From an uncultured Oxalobacteraceae bacterium (GTDB taxonomy: Bacteria; Pseudomonadota; Gammaproteobacteria; Burkholderiales; Burkholderiaceae): DNA of 6,239 nt. The translations under genes and the position numbers were made by a program. The stretch is taken from the NCBI GenBank assembly GCA_946478765.1, contig CAMLDH010000236.1:1-6239 (forward strand). Direction: 5' to 3'. The notes beneath the pieces were generated by a model. The model worked only from the letters and a program-made list of their open reading frames with translations, did not search any database and was not told the origin of the DNA. This document shows positions 1 to 6,097 of the stretch, one piece after another (position 1 is the stretch's first letter; every line of letters begins with the position of its first letter).

Positions 1-146
1 GTTTCATTTTCTGCAATCATGCACATTCACCGGTGCGCGATGTGATGACTGGCGGACGATGGGTGATTCGCGATGGACGGCACACGCTTGAAGAAAGAAG
101 TGCAGTGGCGTATCGTAATGCGCTACAAGATTTGCTTGCGGTGTAA
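1..146 (+). CDS. hutF: Formimidoylglutamate deiminase, C-terminal end (partial)
   Basis: The enzyme hydrolyses N-formimidoyl-L-glutamate to N-formyl-L-glutamate and ammonia in the cytoplasm, the fourth step of the five-step histidine degradation route. Only the last 47 codons are in the window, read from position 3 to a TAA at 144-146; the metal-site part of the amidohydrolase fold lies outside. The visible tail contains HSPVRDVMTGGRWVIRDGRH. This matches the end of HutF-type amidohydrolases, where a VRDVxxxGRWVVRDGRH-like strand closes the composite domain and a helix follows. The identification is strengthened by the next gene, hutG, whose substrate is the HutF product and which starts 9 bases downstream. 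From this tail alone another amidohydrolase of the same superfamily is possible, but the pairing with hutG makes HutF much the best reading. Confidence 0.85.
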   Translation, partial: FIFCNHAHSPVRDVMTGGRWVIRDGRHTLEERSAVAYRNALQDLLAV

Positions 147-149
147 GGA
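144..149 (+). promoter_or_regulatory. Shine-Dalgarno of hutG, overlapping the hutF stop
   Basis: TAAGGA overlaps the hutF stop codon and lies 6 bases before the ATG at 156. It selects that ATG over the in-frame ATG at 162 (codon 3). The overlap with the hutF stop suggests the two genes are co-transcribed and possibly translationally coupled. Confidence 0.7.
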
Positions 150-155
150 AAATAC

Positions 156-968
156 ATGAACATGCCGGTTCCGAAATTCAAATTCCGCCAAGGCAGCGCA
201 CCGCTGCTGGTATCGATGCCGCATGTCGGCACCCACATCCCGCCCGCCATCGCGGCCGGCATGACCGACGCAGCCTTGCGGCTGCCGGACACCGATTGGC
301 ATCTGGAAGCGCTCTATGATTTTCTCGACGCGCTTGGCGCATCGGTCCTGGTCGCGACGCATTCGCGCTATGTGGTCGACCTCAACCGCCCGATCGACAA
401 TACGAATCTGTATCCGGGACAGGATACAACCGGGCTTTGTCCCGTTGATACCTTTCTCAAGGAACCGATTTATCAACCCGGCAAGTTGCCTGATGAAGCC
501 CATATTCAGCAGCGCTGCGGGGAGTACTGGCAGCCTTACCATTCGGCGCTGCATGAAGAATTGCAGCGGATACGCAGTACGCATGGCGTTGCGATGCTGT
601 GGGATGCGCATTCGATCTGCTCGGTCGTGCCGCGCTTCTTCGATGGCCGGCTGCCGGACTTCAATATCGGCACCGCATCCGGTACATCCTGCATGCCGGA
701 TCTGGCCGAGAGATTGCATGCGCTAGCGAAGTTCGCATCAGGTTACAGTGCCGCCCTCAATGGCCGTTTCAAAGGCGGCTATATCACACGGCACTATGGC
801 AATCCGGCGAAAAATATCCATGCAGTGCAACTGGAGTTGGCGCAGGCAACGTATATGGATGAGCAATATCCGTATGCTTTCGATGACGCGCTTGCTGCGC
901 GAGTCAGGCCGGCGTTGCGGAGTTTTATCGAGGTGATGCTGGATTGGGCGCAAGCGCACGCGGGTTAG
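156..968 (+). CDS. hutG: N-formylglutamate deformylase (N-formylglutamate amidohydrolase)
   Basis: This enzyme hydrolyses N-formyl-L-glutamate to L-glutamate and formate, ending the HutF branch of histidine degradation in the cytoplasm. The 270-residue protein has the usual length of the family. Visible family motifs in order are SMPHVGTHIP (20-29), DTDWH (45-49), SRYVVDLNR (70-78), WDAHSI (149-154), GRFKGGYITRHYG (203-215) and VQLELAQATYM (224-234). The His/Asp/Glu residues in these blocks are the likely metal-binding and catalytic positions by family resemblance; I did not assign them individually. No signal peptide or membrane segment is seen. The start at 156 is supported by TAAGGA 6 bases upstream. 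The gene follows hutF closely and is probably the last of the hut operon, since the next gene lies on the opposite strand. No frameshift or missing motif is apparent. Confidence 0.95.
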   Translation: MNMPVPKFKFRQGSAPLLVSMPHVGTHIPPAIAAGMTDAALRLPDTDWHLEALYDFLDALGASVLVATHSRYVVDLNRPIDNTNLYPGQDTTGLCPVDTFLKEPIYQPGKLPDEAHIQQRCGEYWQPYHSALHEELQRIRSTHGVAMLWDAHSICSVVPRFFDGRLPDFNIGTASGTSCMPDLAERLHALAKFASGYSAALNGRFKGGYITRHYGNPAKNIHAVQLELAQATYMDEQYPYAFDDALAARVRPALRSFIEVMLDWAQAHAG

Positions 969-998
969 GATTCCGGAACTGCAGCGAGTCAGTGTAGA

Positions 999-1013
999 GT
1001 GCGCCCCGCGCAC
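999..1013. terminator. Weak hairpin between the convergent hutG and waaF genes
   Basis: GTGCGC and GCGCAC flank a CCC loop, giving a 6-bp GC-rich stem in the 62-base gap between two converging genes. Position and symmetry would suit a bidirectional terminator. No T-tract follows on either strand, so it is not a standard intrinsic terminator. The rest of the 969-1030 gap shows nothing else. Confidence 0.25.
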
Positions 1014-1030
1014 CAGAACCGATGAGAGCG

Positions 1031-2074
1031 CTACGCTTTCACCATCTCCCGCAACGGCGCCCACACCATATCCGCCGTAATATTCTTCATGCAATGATGG
1101 TGCCCCAACGGGCACTCCCGCTGCCGGCACGGCGAACAATCCAGCCGCAGCGACAAGGACTTCGCGACATCCGAAAACGGCGGCGCATGGGCCGGATCGG
1201 TCGGACCGTAAATCGCCACGATCGGCCGGTTCAACGCGGATGCAATATGCAATAAGCCCGAGTCATTGCTGACAACGGCAGCAGCGTGCCCGATCAATGC
1301 GATCGCCTCGCCCAGCGTCGTGATGCCGGCCAGATTGCGCACCTCGGGTGCTGCCGCAACGATTTCCTCGCACACCGCCTTGTCCTTGCCCGAGCCCAGC
1401 AATACGATTTGCGTCTGCGGATGCGCACGCCAAATCGCGCCGGCCAGTTCGGCAAAATGCGCAGTCGGCCACCGCTTGGCCGAGCCGAATTCCGCTCCCG
1501 GCGCAAACACGAGCAGCGGCACATCCATCCGCAAATTGACGCGGTGCATCGCTTGCATCAACTGATCGTGCGCGACCAGCAGCGCCGGACGCGGCAATGC
1601 GGACGGTGCAGAAACAAGCGGCGCAGGCGCCGCCGCCAGCGCCGCATAAAACGCTACCATCGGACGCGGCGTATCACGCGCATCGTGATGCATGACATTG
1701 AGCAAGCCATAGCGCATTTCGCCCTTGTAACCGATGCGGCGAGGGATGCCGGCCAGCCACGGAATCAATGCGAACTTCAAGGTGTTCGGCAGCACATACG
1801 CATCGGCATAGCCGCGCTGCCGCAAGCGTTTGGCAAACGCCCAGCGCTCGCGCAATTGCAACGCCCCATGTTTGAACGGCGACTCCAGCACCGTATCGAC
1901 TTCACGCATCGCACGCCACACAGGCGCTACCCAGCTTGGCGCAAGCACGTCGATCGGCCGCGCCGGATGCCGATCGCGCAGGAGGCGCAACAGCGGTTGC
2001 GCCATCACCGCATCGCCGATCCAGTTGGGCGAAATGACCAGCGTGCGCGGCGGCGTAAGCGTGTTGTCCGTCAT
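1031..2074 (-). CDS. waaF: ADP-heptose:LPS heptosyltransferase II
   Basis: A family 9 glycosyltransferase that adds the second L-glycero-D-manno-heptose from ADP-heptose to the first heptose of the lipopolysaccharide inner core, at the cytoplasmic face of the inner membrane. The 347-residue protein has the normal length. Motifs are SPNWIGDAVMAQP (15-27) at the N-terminal acceptor lobe, FAPGAEFGSAKRWP (190-203), NLAGITTLGE (247-256), and SNDSGLLHIASALNRP (269-284) followed by AIYGPTDP (287-294) in the ADP-heptose lobe. A Cys-rich tail holds C313, C316, C321 and C328, next to the GHHHCM block. The frame is open upstream to 2245, but that part lies inside msbA and is not WaaF-like. The ATG at 2074 puts the conserved VISPNWIGD at residue 13. 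This ATG has no Shine-Dalgarno of its own; translation may depend on the small frame ending on it. It lies 43 bases after msbA in what looks like one operon. WaaF rather than WaaC is chosen from the NDSGLLHIA and YGPTDP blocks. Confidence 0.93.
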   Translation of the reverse strand: MTDNTLTPPRTLVISPNWIGDAVMAQPLLRLLRDRHPARPIDVLAPSWVAPVWRAMREVDTVLESPFKHGALQLRERWAFAKRLRQRGYADAYVLPNTLKFALIPWLAGIPRRIGYKGEMRYGLLNVMHHDARDTPRPMVAFYAALAAAPAPLVSAPSALPRPALLVAHDQLMQAMHRVNLRMDVPLLVFAPGAEFGSAKRWPTAHFAELAGAIWRAHPQTQIVLLGSGKDKAVCEEIVAAAPEVRNLAGITTLGEAIALIGHAAAVVSNDSGLLHIASALNRPIVAIYGPTDPAHAPPFSDVAKSLSLRLDCSPCRQRECPLGHHHCMKNITADMVWAPLREMVKA

Positions 2075-2118
2075 TGATGCGGCACAGAAAAACGAGCGAT
2101 TGAATGGATGCTCGACAT
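2071..2118 (-). CDS. Possible 15-codon leader ORF coupling msbA to waaF
   Basis: This small frame would encode MSSIHSIARFSVPHQ. Its ATG (2118-2116) overlaps the msbA stop as TAATG. Its TGA (2073-2071) overlaps the waaF start as ATGA. It is preceded by AAGGAG with an 8-base spacer, the only good ribosome binding site in the junction. I see no resemblance to a known peptide. The likely role, if translated, is to carry ribosomes from msbA to the waaF start by termination-reinitiation. It may be chance: AAGGAG also encodes part of the E-K-E residues at the MsbA C-terminus, and any gene starting ATGA has a TGA on its start codon. Confidence 0.4.
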   Translation of the reverse strand: MSSIHSIARFSVPHQ

Positions 2119-3854
2119 TACGCGGGCTCCTTCTCGAATTGCAGATGATACAGATTAGCGTAGACGCCATTTCTGGCCAGCAGTTCGGCATGCGAACCGA
2201 TTTCGACGATCTGTCCATGCACCAGTACCACGATTCGGTCGGCATGTTCGATGGTAGACAGGCGATGTGCGATAACCAGTGTGGTGCGGCCCTGCATCAA
2301 TCCATCCAATGCCGCCTGCACCGCGCGCTCCGACTCGGAATCGAGCGCCGACGTCGCTTCGTCCAGGATCAGGATCGGCGCATTCTTGTAGATCGCGCGC
2401 GCAATGGCCAGGCGCTGGCGCTGTCCGCCCGACAAGCGCGTGCCGTTGTCGCCGACCTGCGTCTCCAGTCCCTGCGGCAACTTGGCGATCACGTCCTGCA
2501 AATACGCGGCCTTGGCCGCCGCTTCGATGCGGCGCGGATCGGGATTGGCATCGCCATAGGCAATGTTGGCGGCAACCGTATCGTCGAACAGCACGACGTT
2601 CTGGCTCACCATCGCCATTTGCGCGCGCAAGCTGGCCGGCGTGATGTGCCGAATCGATTCGCCGTCCAGGCGGATGTCGCCGCTGGTGACGCTATAAAAG
2701 TCCGGCACCAGATTGACCAGCGTCGATTTGCCGCCGCCCGACATGCCGACGAACGCCACCGTCTCTCCCGGCATCACCGTCAAATTAATATGCGACAACG
2801 CCGCCTGATTTTGGCCCGGATAAGTAAAGCCGACATCAACAAAATCGATGCGGCCGGACGCCCGTCCCGCCAGCGTTTTACCGGACGTGCGTTCCACCGG
2901 CGCATCGATCAGCTTGAACACCGCATCCGCCGCCGCGAGACCGCGCTGCAGCGGACCGTTGACCTCGGCCAGATGCTTCAACGGCGTCAGTATCAACAGC
3001 ATGTTGGTGATGAATGCGACGAAACCGCCGACCGTCTGATGCGCATGGCTGGCCTGAATCAGGGCCATCACAATCACGATCGAGATCGCCACTGCGGTCA
3101 TCACTTGCGTGATCGGCACCGTCGCGGCGAAGGTCTTGGCCATCCGTATCGAGTAGCTGCGCAAGGTTTCCGCGCGCCGTTCAAAACGTGTCTTTTCGTA
3201 TTGCTGGCCGCCGAACAGCTTGATGACCTGGTGCGCCCGTGTGGTTTCCTCGATCACCTGGGTCAACTCGGCATTGATGGTCAGATAGTGCTGCGTGAGC
3301 TTGCTCAGGCGCTTGCCGGTCAGGCGCACCACCAATGTGATCAACGGAATCAACACCAGCGTAATCAAGGTCAATTGCCAATTCAGCCAGAACAGGTAAG
3401 CGAGCAATCCGATCGCCGTCAAGGAATCGCGAATCAACGCGGTAAATACATTCTTGATCATGTCGATGATTTGCTGCACTTCGAACATCATCGAATTGAT
3501 CACCTGTCCGACCGAACTGCTCGCATAAAATCCCAGCGGCACATCCAGCAAGCGATCGAACATTTTCTGCCGCAACTGATTCAGCAGCCGTGTCGAGACC
3601 CACGTCATCATGTAGGACGTCATGAAGGTCGATGCCCCGCGCACGACAAAAATGCCGATGACGAACACGGGCACGGTCCAGAACTCAATGGTCGGCGGCG
3701 ACGCGAATCCGCGATCGAGCAGCACCTTCAGCATCCATACCAGCGTCGGCTCCGTACTGGCAGTCAGCGTCATGCCCAGCAGCGCCAGCGCCAAGCGCCC
3801 CTTGTACGGCGGCAGCATCAACGCCAGGCGCTTTACATGCGGCGGCAAGGTCAT
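2118..3854 (-). CDS. msbA: MsbA-type lipid A-core flippase, ABC exporter
   Basis: A half-size ABC exporter that as a homodimer flips lipid A-core across the inner membrane using ATP. The 578 residues match the usual MsbA length. The N-terminal half is hydrophobic, with membrane segments at roughly 20-40, 58-73, 137-157, 160-178, 243-266 and 276-292, the six expected for a type IV exporter. The nucleotide-binding domain has Walker A GMSGGGKST (370-378), Q-loop Q418 in VSQNVVLF, signature LSGGQ (474-478), Walker B ILILDE (494-499), D-loop SALD (502-505) and switch H530 in IAHRLST, all intact. The start at 3854 gives the family-typical short cytoplasmic lead-in; only a weak GAG lies 7 bases upstream. 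The gene is the first of a minus-strand pair with waaF. The LPS neighbourhood supports lipid A-core as substrate; without it a drug exporter of the same family would be the alternative. Confidence 0.93.
   Translation of the reverse strand: MTLPPHVKRLALMLPPYKGRLALALLGMTLTASTEPTLVWMLKVLLDRGFASPPTIEFWTVPVFVIGIFVVRGASTFMTSYMMTWVSTRLLNQLRQKMFDRLLDVPLGFYASSSVGQVINSMMFEVQQIIDMIKNVFTALIRDSLTAIGLLAYLFWLNWQLTLITLVLIPLITLVVRLTGKRLSKLTQHYLTINAELTQVIEETTRAHQVIKLFGGQQYEKTRFERRAETLRSYSIRMAKTFAATVPITQVMTAVAISIVIVMALIQASHAHQTVGGFVAFITNMLLILTPLKHLAEVNGPLQRGLAAADAVFKLIDAPVERTSGKTLAGRASGRIDFVDVGFTYPGQNQAALSHINLTVMPGETVAFVGMSGGGKSTLVNLVPDFYSVTSGDIRLDGESIRHITPASLRAQMAMVSQNVVLFDDTVAANIAYGDANPDPRRIEAAAKAAYLQDVIAKLPQGLETQVGDNGTRLSGGQRQRLAIARAIYKNAPILILDEATSALDSESERAVQAALDGLMQGRTTLVIAHRLSTIEHADRIVVLVHGQIVEIGSHAELLARNGVYANLYHLQFEKEPA
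2127..2132 (-). promoter_or_regulatory. Shine-Dalgarno inside the 3' end of msbA
   Basis: Read on the minus strand this is AAGGAG, 8 bases before the ATG at 2118 and 52 bases before the waaF ATG at 2074. The spacing fits the small leader frame, not waaF. Near the waaF ATG no AGGAG-like sequence is present. Confidence 0.45.
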
Positions 3855-3874
3855 GGTTGAACTCGTTGTGTCAT
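3851..3874 (-). other. Short upstream frame ending on the msbA start
   Basis: A 7-codon frame, MTQRVQP then TGA, ends on the msbA ATG as ATGA. An AGGG lies 9 bases before its ATG. It mimics the arrangement at waaF but has weaker support, as the Shine-Dalgarno is poor and so short a frame arises easily by chance. Confidence 0.15.
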
Positions 3875-3901
3875 TGCGGATTGCCCTGCAAAAATGTTAA
3901 T

Positions 3902-3928
3902 TGTCGGCGCCTCAATCTCTTGCCGACA
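3902..3928. promoter_or_regulatory. 7-bp inverted repeat upstream of msbA, possible operator
   Basis: TGTCGGC (3902-3908) and GCCGACA (3922-3928) are perfect inverted copies with a 13-base spacer, so their centres are 20 bp apart, about two helical turns. This geometry suits a dimeric regulator. It sits in the divergent msbA / glycosyltransferase region, 48 bases before the msbA start. It could equally fold as a hairpin in the msbA leader. No regulator is identified. Confidence 0.3.
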
Positions 3929-3983
3929 GATGGAAAACGGATCTCCGGTCAGCTTGACCACCAGATTCAAAGTAAAAACCGAT

Positions 3984-3989
3984 TACAAT
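3984..3989 (+). promoter_or_regulatory. -10-like hexamer for the plus-strand LPS genes
   Basis: TACAAT matches TATAAT at five of six positions and lies 79 bases before the ATG at 4069. The best -35-like hexamer, TTGACC at 3954-3959, is 24 bases away, too far for a standard sigma-70 promoter, and no good -35 lies at 16-18 bases. No convincing promoter was found for msbA on the other strand of this 214-base region. Confidence 0.25.
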
Positions 3990-4032
3990 CCATGCCGCAG
4001 GTTGACATGGCCTGCTTGCGGCACCGGCATGG
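3990..4032 (+). other. Potential leader hairpin upstream of the family 2 glycosyltransferase
   Basis: CCATGCC (3990-3996) pairs with GGCATGG (4026-4032). Inside it GCAGG (3997-4001) pairs with CCTGC (4011-4015) around a 9-base loop, leaving a 10-base bulge at 4016-4025. The structure would lie at the 5' end of a transcript starting just after the TACAAT at 3984. No T-tract follows, so it is not a terminator; it matches no riboswitch I know. Confidence 0.3.
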
Positions 4033-4068
4033 ACCGCAAACAACAAACGTATTTTCTATTCCGACGCC

Positions 4069-4845
4069 ATGAAACTATCGGTCATCATCATTACGAAAAA
4101 CGAGGCAGACAATATCCAAGCGTGCCTGGACAGCGTCCGATTCGCAAATGAGTGGATTATAGTGGATTCGGGTAGCACCGACGGCACTGTCGGGATCGCG
4201 CGCGCCGCGGGCGCGACCGTGATTGAAACCGCCGATTGGCCCGGCTTCGGCCCGCAAAAAAACCGCGCGCTCGACGCCGCGCAAGGCGAATGGATCCTGT
4301 CGCTGGATGCCGACGAGCGGATTCCGGATGCGCTGCGCGATGAAATACTGGCGGTGATCAATGCACCCGCGCATGACGCTTATGCCCTGCCGCGCTTATC
4401 GAGTTTTTGCGGTCGTTTCATCCGCCATGCAGGCTGGTATCCGGATTACATCGTGCGCCTGTTCAGGAAAAATGCGGGACGGTTCTCGGATGATCTGGTG
4501 CATGAAAGCGTGATCGTCAAACGAGGTGAAACCGGCAGATTGCATACCCATATCGTGCATTACAGTTATCTCGACGATGATGCGTATTTGCGTAAATTGG
4601 GACAGTATTCGACGCTGGGCGCGCAACAGGCATTTGCCGCGGGCAAGCGCAGCAGTCTGGGCAAGGCGTTGGTGCATGCGTGTTCGGCGTTTCTGCGTTC
4701 GTATGTTTTCAAGCGCGGGTTTCTCGATGGACGGGCCGGCGTGATGGTCGCGATTTCGACCGCAGAAAGCACGTATCACAAGTATTTCAAGTTGATGTTG
4801 CTGACGGAAGCGGAAAAGAAAAAACGTGAAGCCGCCGGTTCGTAG
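4069..4845 (+). CDS. waaE: Family 2 glycosyltransferase, WaaE/KdtX-like (LPS core glucosyltransferase)
   Basis: Probably transfers a hexose, in the WaaE family a beta-1,4-glucose, onto inner-core heptose I at the cytoplasmic membrane face. The 258-residue protein has a GT-A fold: SVIIITKNEADNI (4-16) opens it, followed by VDSGSTDGT (32-40), PGFGPQKNRAL (58-68) and the metal/nucleotide-sugar DxD-type motif LDADER (79-84). The HAGWYPDYIVRLFRK block (120-134) and VHES (144-147) are typical of the WaaE/KdtX group. The tail is short and Lys-rich (KKK 250-252), with no clear membrane segment. The ATG at 4069 begins directly before the first strand; no Shine-Dalgarno is visible. The TAG stop at 4843-4845 lies within the left REP sequence that follows, so the last residues may differ from those in relatives lacking the repeat. 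It is divergent from msbA and leads a family 9 transferase gene. The acceptor and sugar are inferred from the family. Confidence 0.8.
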   Translation: MKLSVIIITKNEADNIQACLDSVRFANEWIIVDSGSTDGTVGIARAAGATVIETADWPGFGPQKNRALDAAQGEWILSLDADERIPDALRDEILAVINAPAHDAYALPRLSSFCGRFIRHAGWYPDYIVRLFRKNAGRFSDDLVHESVIVKRGETGRLHTHIVHYSYLDDDAYLRKLGQYSTLGAQQAFAAGKRSSLGKALVHACSAFLRSYVFKRGFLDGRAGVMVAISTAESTYHKYFKLMLLTEAEKKKREAAGS

Positions 4846-4904
4846 GGCGCATCGTGATGCGCCGCATGGTGTAAACATCCGGCGCATCACGATGCGCCCT
4901 ACGA
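4840..4904. repeat. REPIN: two facing GTAG-type REP sequences
   Basis: A perfect 25-bp inverted repeat has its left arm at 4840-4864 and right arm at 4880-4904. After one mismatch, three more pairs (ATG 4866-4868 with CAT 4876-4878) leave a 7-base loop. Each arm is also internally palindromic: GGCGCATC, two bases, then GATGCGCC. The left arm begins with GTAG (4842-4845) and the right ends with CTAC (4899-4902). A GTAG tetranucleotide followed by an imperfect palindrome is the hallmark of REP sequences mobilised by RAYT transposases, and a facing pair is a REPIN. It fills most of the 89-base gap between two LPS genes and can form a very stable hairpin in RNA. No T-run follows, so it is not a standard terminator. 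Confidence 0.85.
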
Positions 4905-4934
4905 CCTCAACAGAATTGTAAAGTAGCTCAAACC

Positions 4935-5945
4935 ATGTCCCTGGATCACGCCCACGTACTGATATGCCGCACCGACAACATCGGCGATGTGGTCCTGACC
5001 TTGCCGATCGCCGGCTACCTGAAGCGCCTCTATCCTGCCATCAGGATCGGCTTCGTGTGCCGCAGCTATGCCGCGCCGCTGGTCAGGCATTGCAGCGCAA
5101 TCGACTACGTCGTTGAAGTCGAACAACTCGATCGCCCGGTGGATCAGCTTGCGCATTCCGGTGTGGACACCATCATCTTTTCCAAGCCGGACAAGAAGCT
5201 GGCGGCGGCAGCAAAAAAAGCCCGCATCCCGAACTGCGTCGGCACCAGTCACCGCTTGTTCCACTGGCTGTATTGCAACAAGCTCGCGCATTTCAGCCGC
5301 GTCAAATCGCCCTTGCATGAAGCGCAACTCAACTTCGAATTGCTGCGTCCGCTGGGCCTCCATTTTATTCCCGCACTCGACGAGATACCGGCGCTTTACC
5401 AACTCAATGCACCTCCCTATGCGGAGCGCATACGATTGCCGCATGGTGAATTTCATCTGGTCGTCCATCCAAAATCCAACGGCAATGGCCGCGAATGGCC
5501 GCTTGCGCATTACACGGCGTTGGCGCGCCTGCTGCAAGCGCAGCAGAACATCAAGTTGTGGGTGACCGGCAGTGAAAACGAAGGCAAATGGCTCGAACAG
5601 AACGCCGCGGATTTGCTGCGCATGCCGAATGTGACCAGCGTATGCGGCAAGTTCGCGCTGGATGAACTGGCCGCGTTCATCAATACGGCCAACGGCTTGA
5701 TTGCAAGCGGCACCGGTCCGCTGCACATGGCGGCGGCATTGGGCAAACCGACGCTCGGATTATTCCCGCCGATGAAACCGATTCATCCGGGACGCTGGGC
5801 GCCGCTGGGCACCCATGCGCAGGTATTGTGCGAAGCGAAAACATGCAGCGGCTGCAAGGATGCGGCGACCTGCGTTTGCATGCAGAACATCACGCCGGCG
5901 CAGGTGGCGGATGTGGTGCTGCAATGGCAGAGGGACGGGCGCTAA
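4935..5945 (+). CDS. Family 9 glycosyltransferase, LPS heptosyltransferase-like
   Basis: A GT-B fold transferase of the ADP-heptose:LPS heptosyltransferase family, probably acting on the LPS core at the inner membrane's cytoplasmic face. The 336 residues are the normal family length. Motifs are CRTDNIGDVVLTLPIAGYL (11-29), VHPKSNGNGREWP (177-189), CGKFALDELAAFI (237-249) and the donor-site region SGTGPLHMAAALGKP (258-272), then LGLFPPMKPIHPGRWAPLG (274-292). A Cys-rich tail has C304, C307, C313 and C315, resembling the tail of the waaF product. The protein differs from classic WaaC (SSMGDVIHTLP start) and WaaF (NDSGLLHIA), so I do not assign a symbol; a third heptosyltransferase is plausible. 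The start at 4935 lies just before the first beta strand. No Shine-Dalgarno is visible. A REPIN separates it from the upstream glycosyltransferase, which may lower read-through. Confidence 0.85.
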   Translation: MSLDHAHVLICRTDNIGDVVLTLPIAGYLKRLYPAIRIGFVCRSYAAPLVRHCSAIDYVVEVEQLDRPVDQLAHSGVDTIIFSKPDKKLAAAAKKARIPNCVGTSHRLFHWLYCNKLAHFSRVKSPLHEAQLNFELLRPLGLHFIPALDEIPALYQLNAPPYAERIRLPHGEFHLVVHPKSNGNGREWPLAHYTALARLLQAQQNIKLWVTGSENEGKWLEQNAADLLRMPNVTSVCGKFALDELAAFINTANGLIASGTGPLHMAAALGKPTLGLFPPMKPIHPGRWAPLGTHAQVLCEAKTCSGCKDAATCVCMQNITPAQVADVVLQWQRDGR

Positions 5946-5952
5946 GCAAGTG

Positions 5953-5969
5953 GTCAAAAGTCTTTTGAC
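5953..5969. repeat. AT-rich palindrome just after the family 9 transferase stop
   Basis: GTCAAAAG and CTTTTGAC flank a single T, 7 bases after the TAA at 5943-5945. A close relative of the same 17 bases (14 of 17 identical) occurs at 6212-6228. It is too AT-rich and lacks a T-tract, so it is not a convincing terminator. Confidence 0.5.
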
Positions 5970-5982
5970 AAACAAAGGAATT

Positions 5983-6003
5983 CCCTCCCCTTCAAGGGGA
6001 GGG
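5983..6003. repeat. Left REP-like palindrome, 10-bp arms
   Basis: CCCTCCCCTT and AAGGGGAGGG flank one C. In RNA this would be an 8-bp GC-rich stem with a 5-base loop 37 bases after the stop of the family 9 gene, so it might stop or protect the transcript end. There is no T-tract. Confidence 0.65.
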
Positions 6004-6006
6004 TTA

Positions 6007-6052
6007 GGGTGGGGATGGGTTAAAAGCGGCAAGATGAAACCCATCCCCATCC
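6007..6052. repeat. Stem-loop with 15-pair arms
   Basis: GGGGATGGGTT (6011-6021) is perfectly complementary to AACCCATCCCC (6038-6048). The stem extends outward by four more pairs, including one G-T, to 6007 and 6052. The loop is 16 bases. Confidence 0.65.
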
Positions 6053-6061
6053 CAGCCAAGA

Positions 6062-6085
6062 GGATTGCGCTTGCAAGCGCAATCC
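6062..6085. repeat. Perfect 24-bp palindrome
   Basis: The left half GGATTGCGCTTG (6062-6073) is followed directly by its exact reverse complement (6074-6085) with no spacer. Its sequence resembles the palindromic cores of GTAG-type REPs but lacks the GTAG itself. Confidence 0.75.
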
Positions 6086-6097
6086 GCTCCGCAGGCT

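Noticed and set aside
123..719. 198-codon minus-strand frame opposite hutG
   Set aside because: Antisense shadow of a gene with complete HutG motifs.
1286..2077. 263-codon plus-strand frame opposite waaF
   Set aside because: Antisense shadow with an Arg/His-rich low-information translation and no motif.
2075..2245. N-terminal extension of waaF to an ATG at 2245
   Set aside because: The extra 57 residues lie within msbA in another frame and do not resemble WaaF; the family core begins just after the ATG at 2074.
1830..3860. A 676-codon open frame on the plus strand across waaF and msbA
   Set aside because: It lies entirely antisense to two genes with complete family motifs, is rich in Arg, His and Gln with no recognisable domain, and is the expected shadow of GC-rich codon use.
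4840..4904. The strong hairpin as an intrinsic terminator
   Set aside because: No T-tract follows either arm, and the GTAG ends with internal palindromes fit a REP pair better.
4899..5726. 275-codon minus-strand frame opposite the family 9 transferase
   Set aside because: Antisense to a gene with clear family motifs; no recognisable domain in the translation.
5760..6059. Minus-strand frame with the peptide HPHPNPPLEGEG
   Set aside because: This peptide is the translation of the C-rich intergenic repeat and is a well-known source of false gene calls; the rest is antisense to the family 9 transferase.
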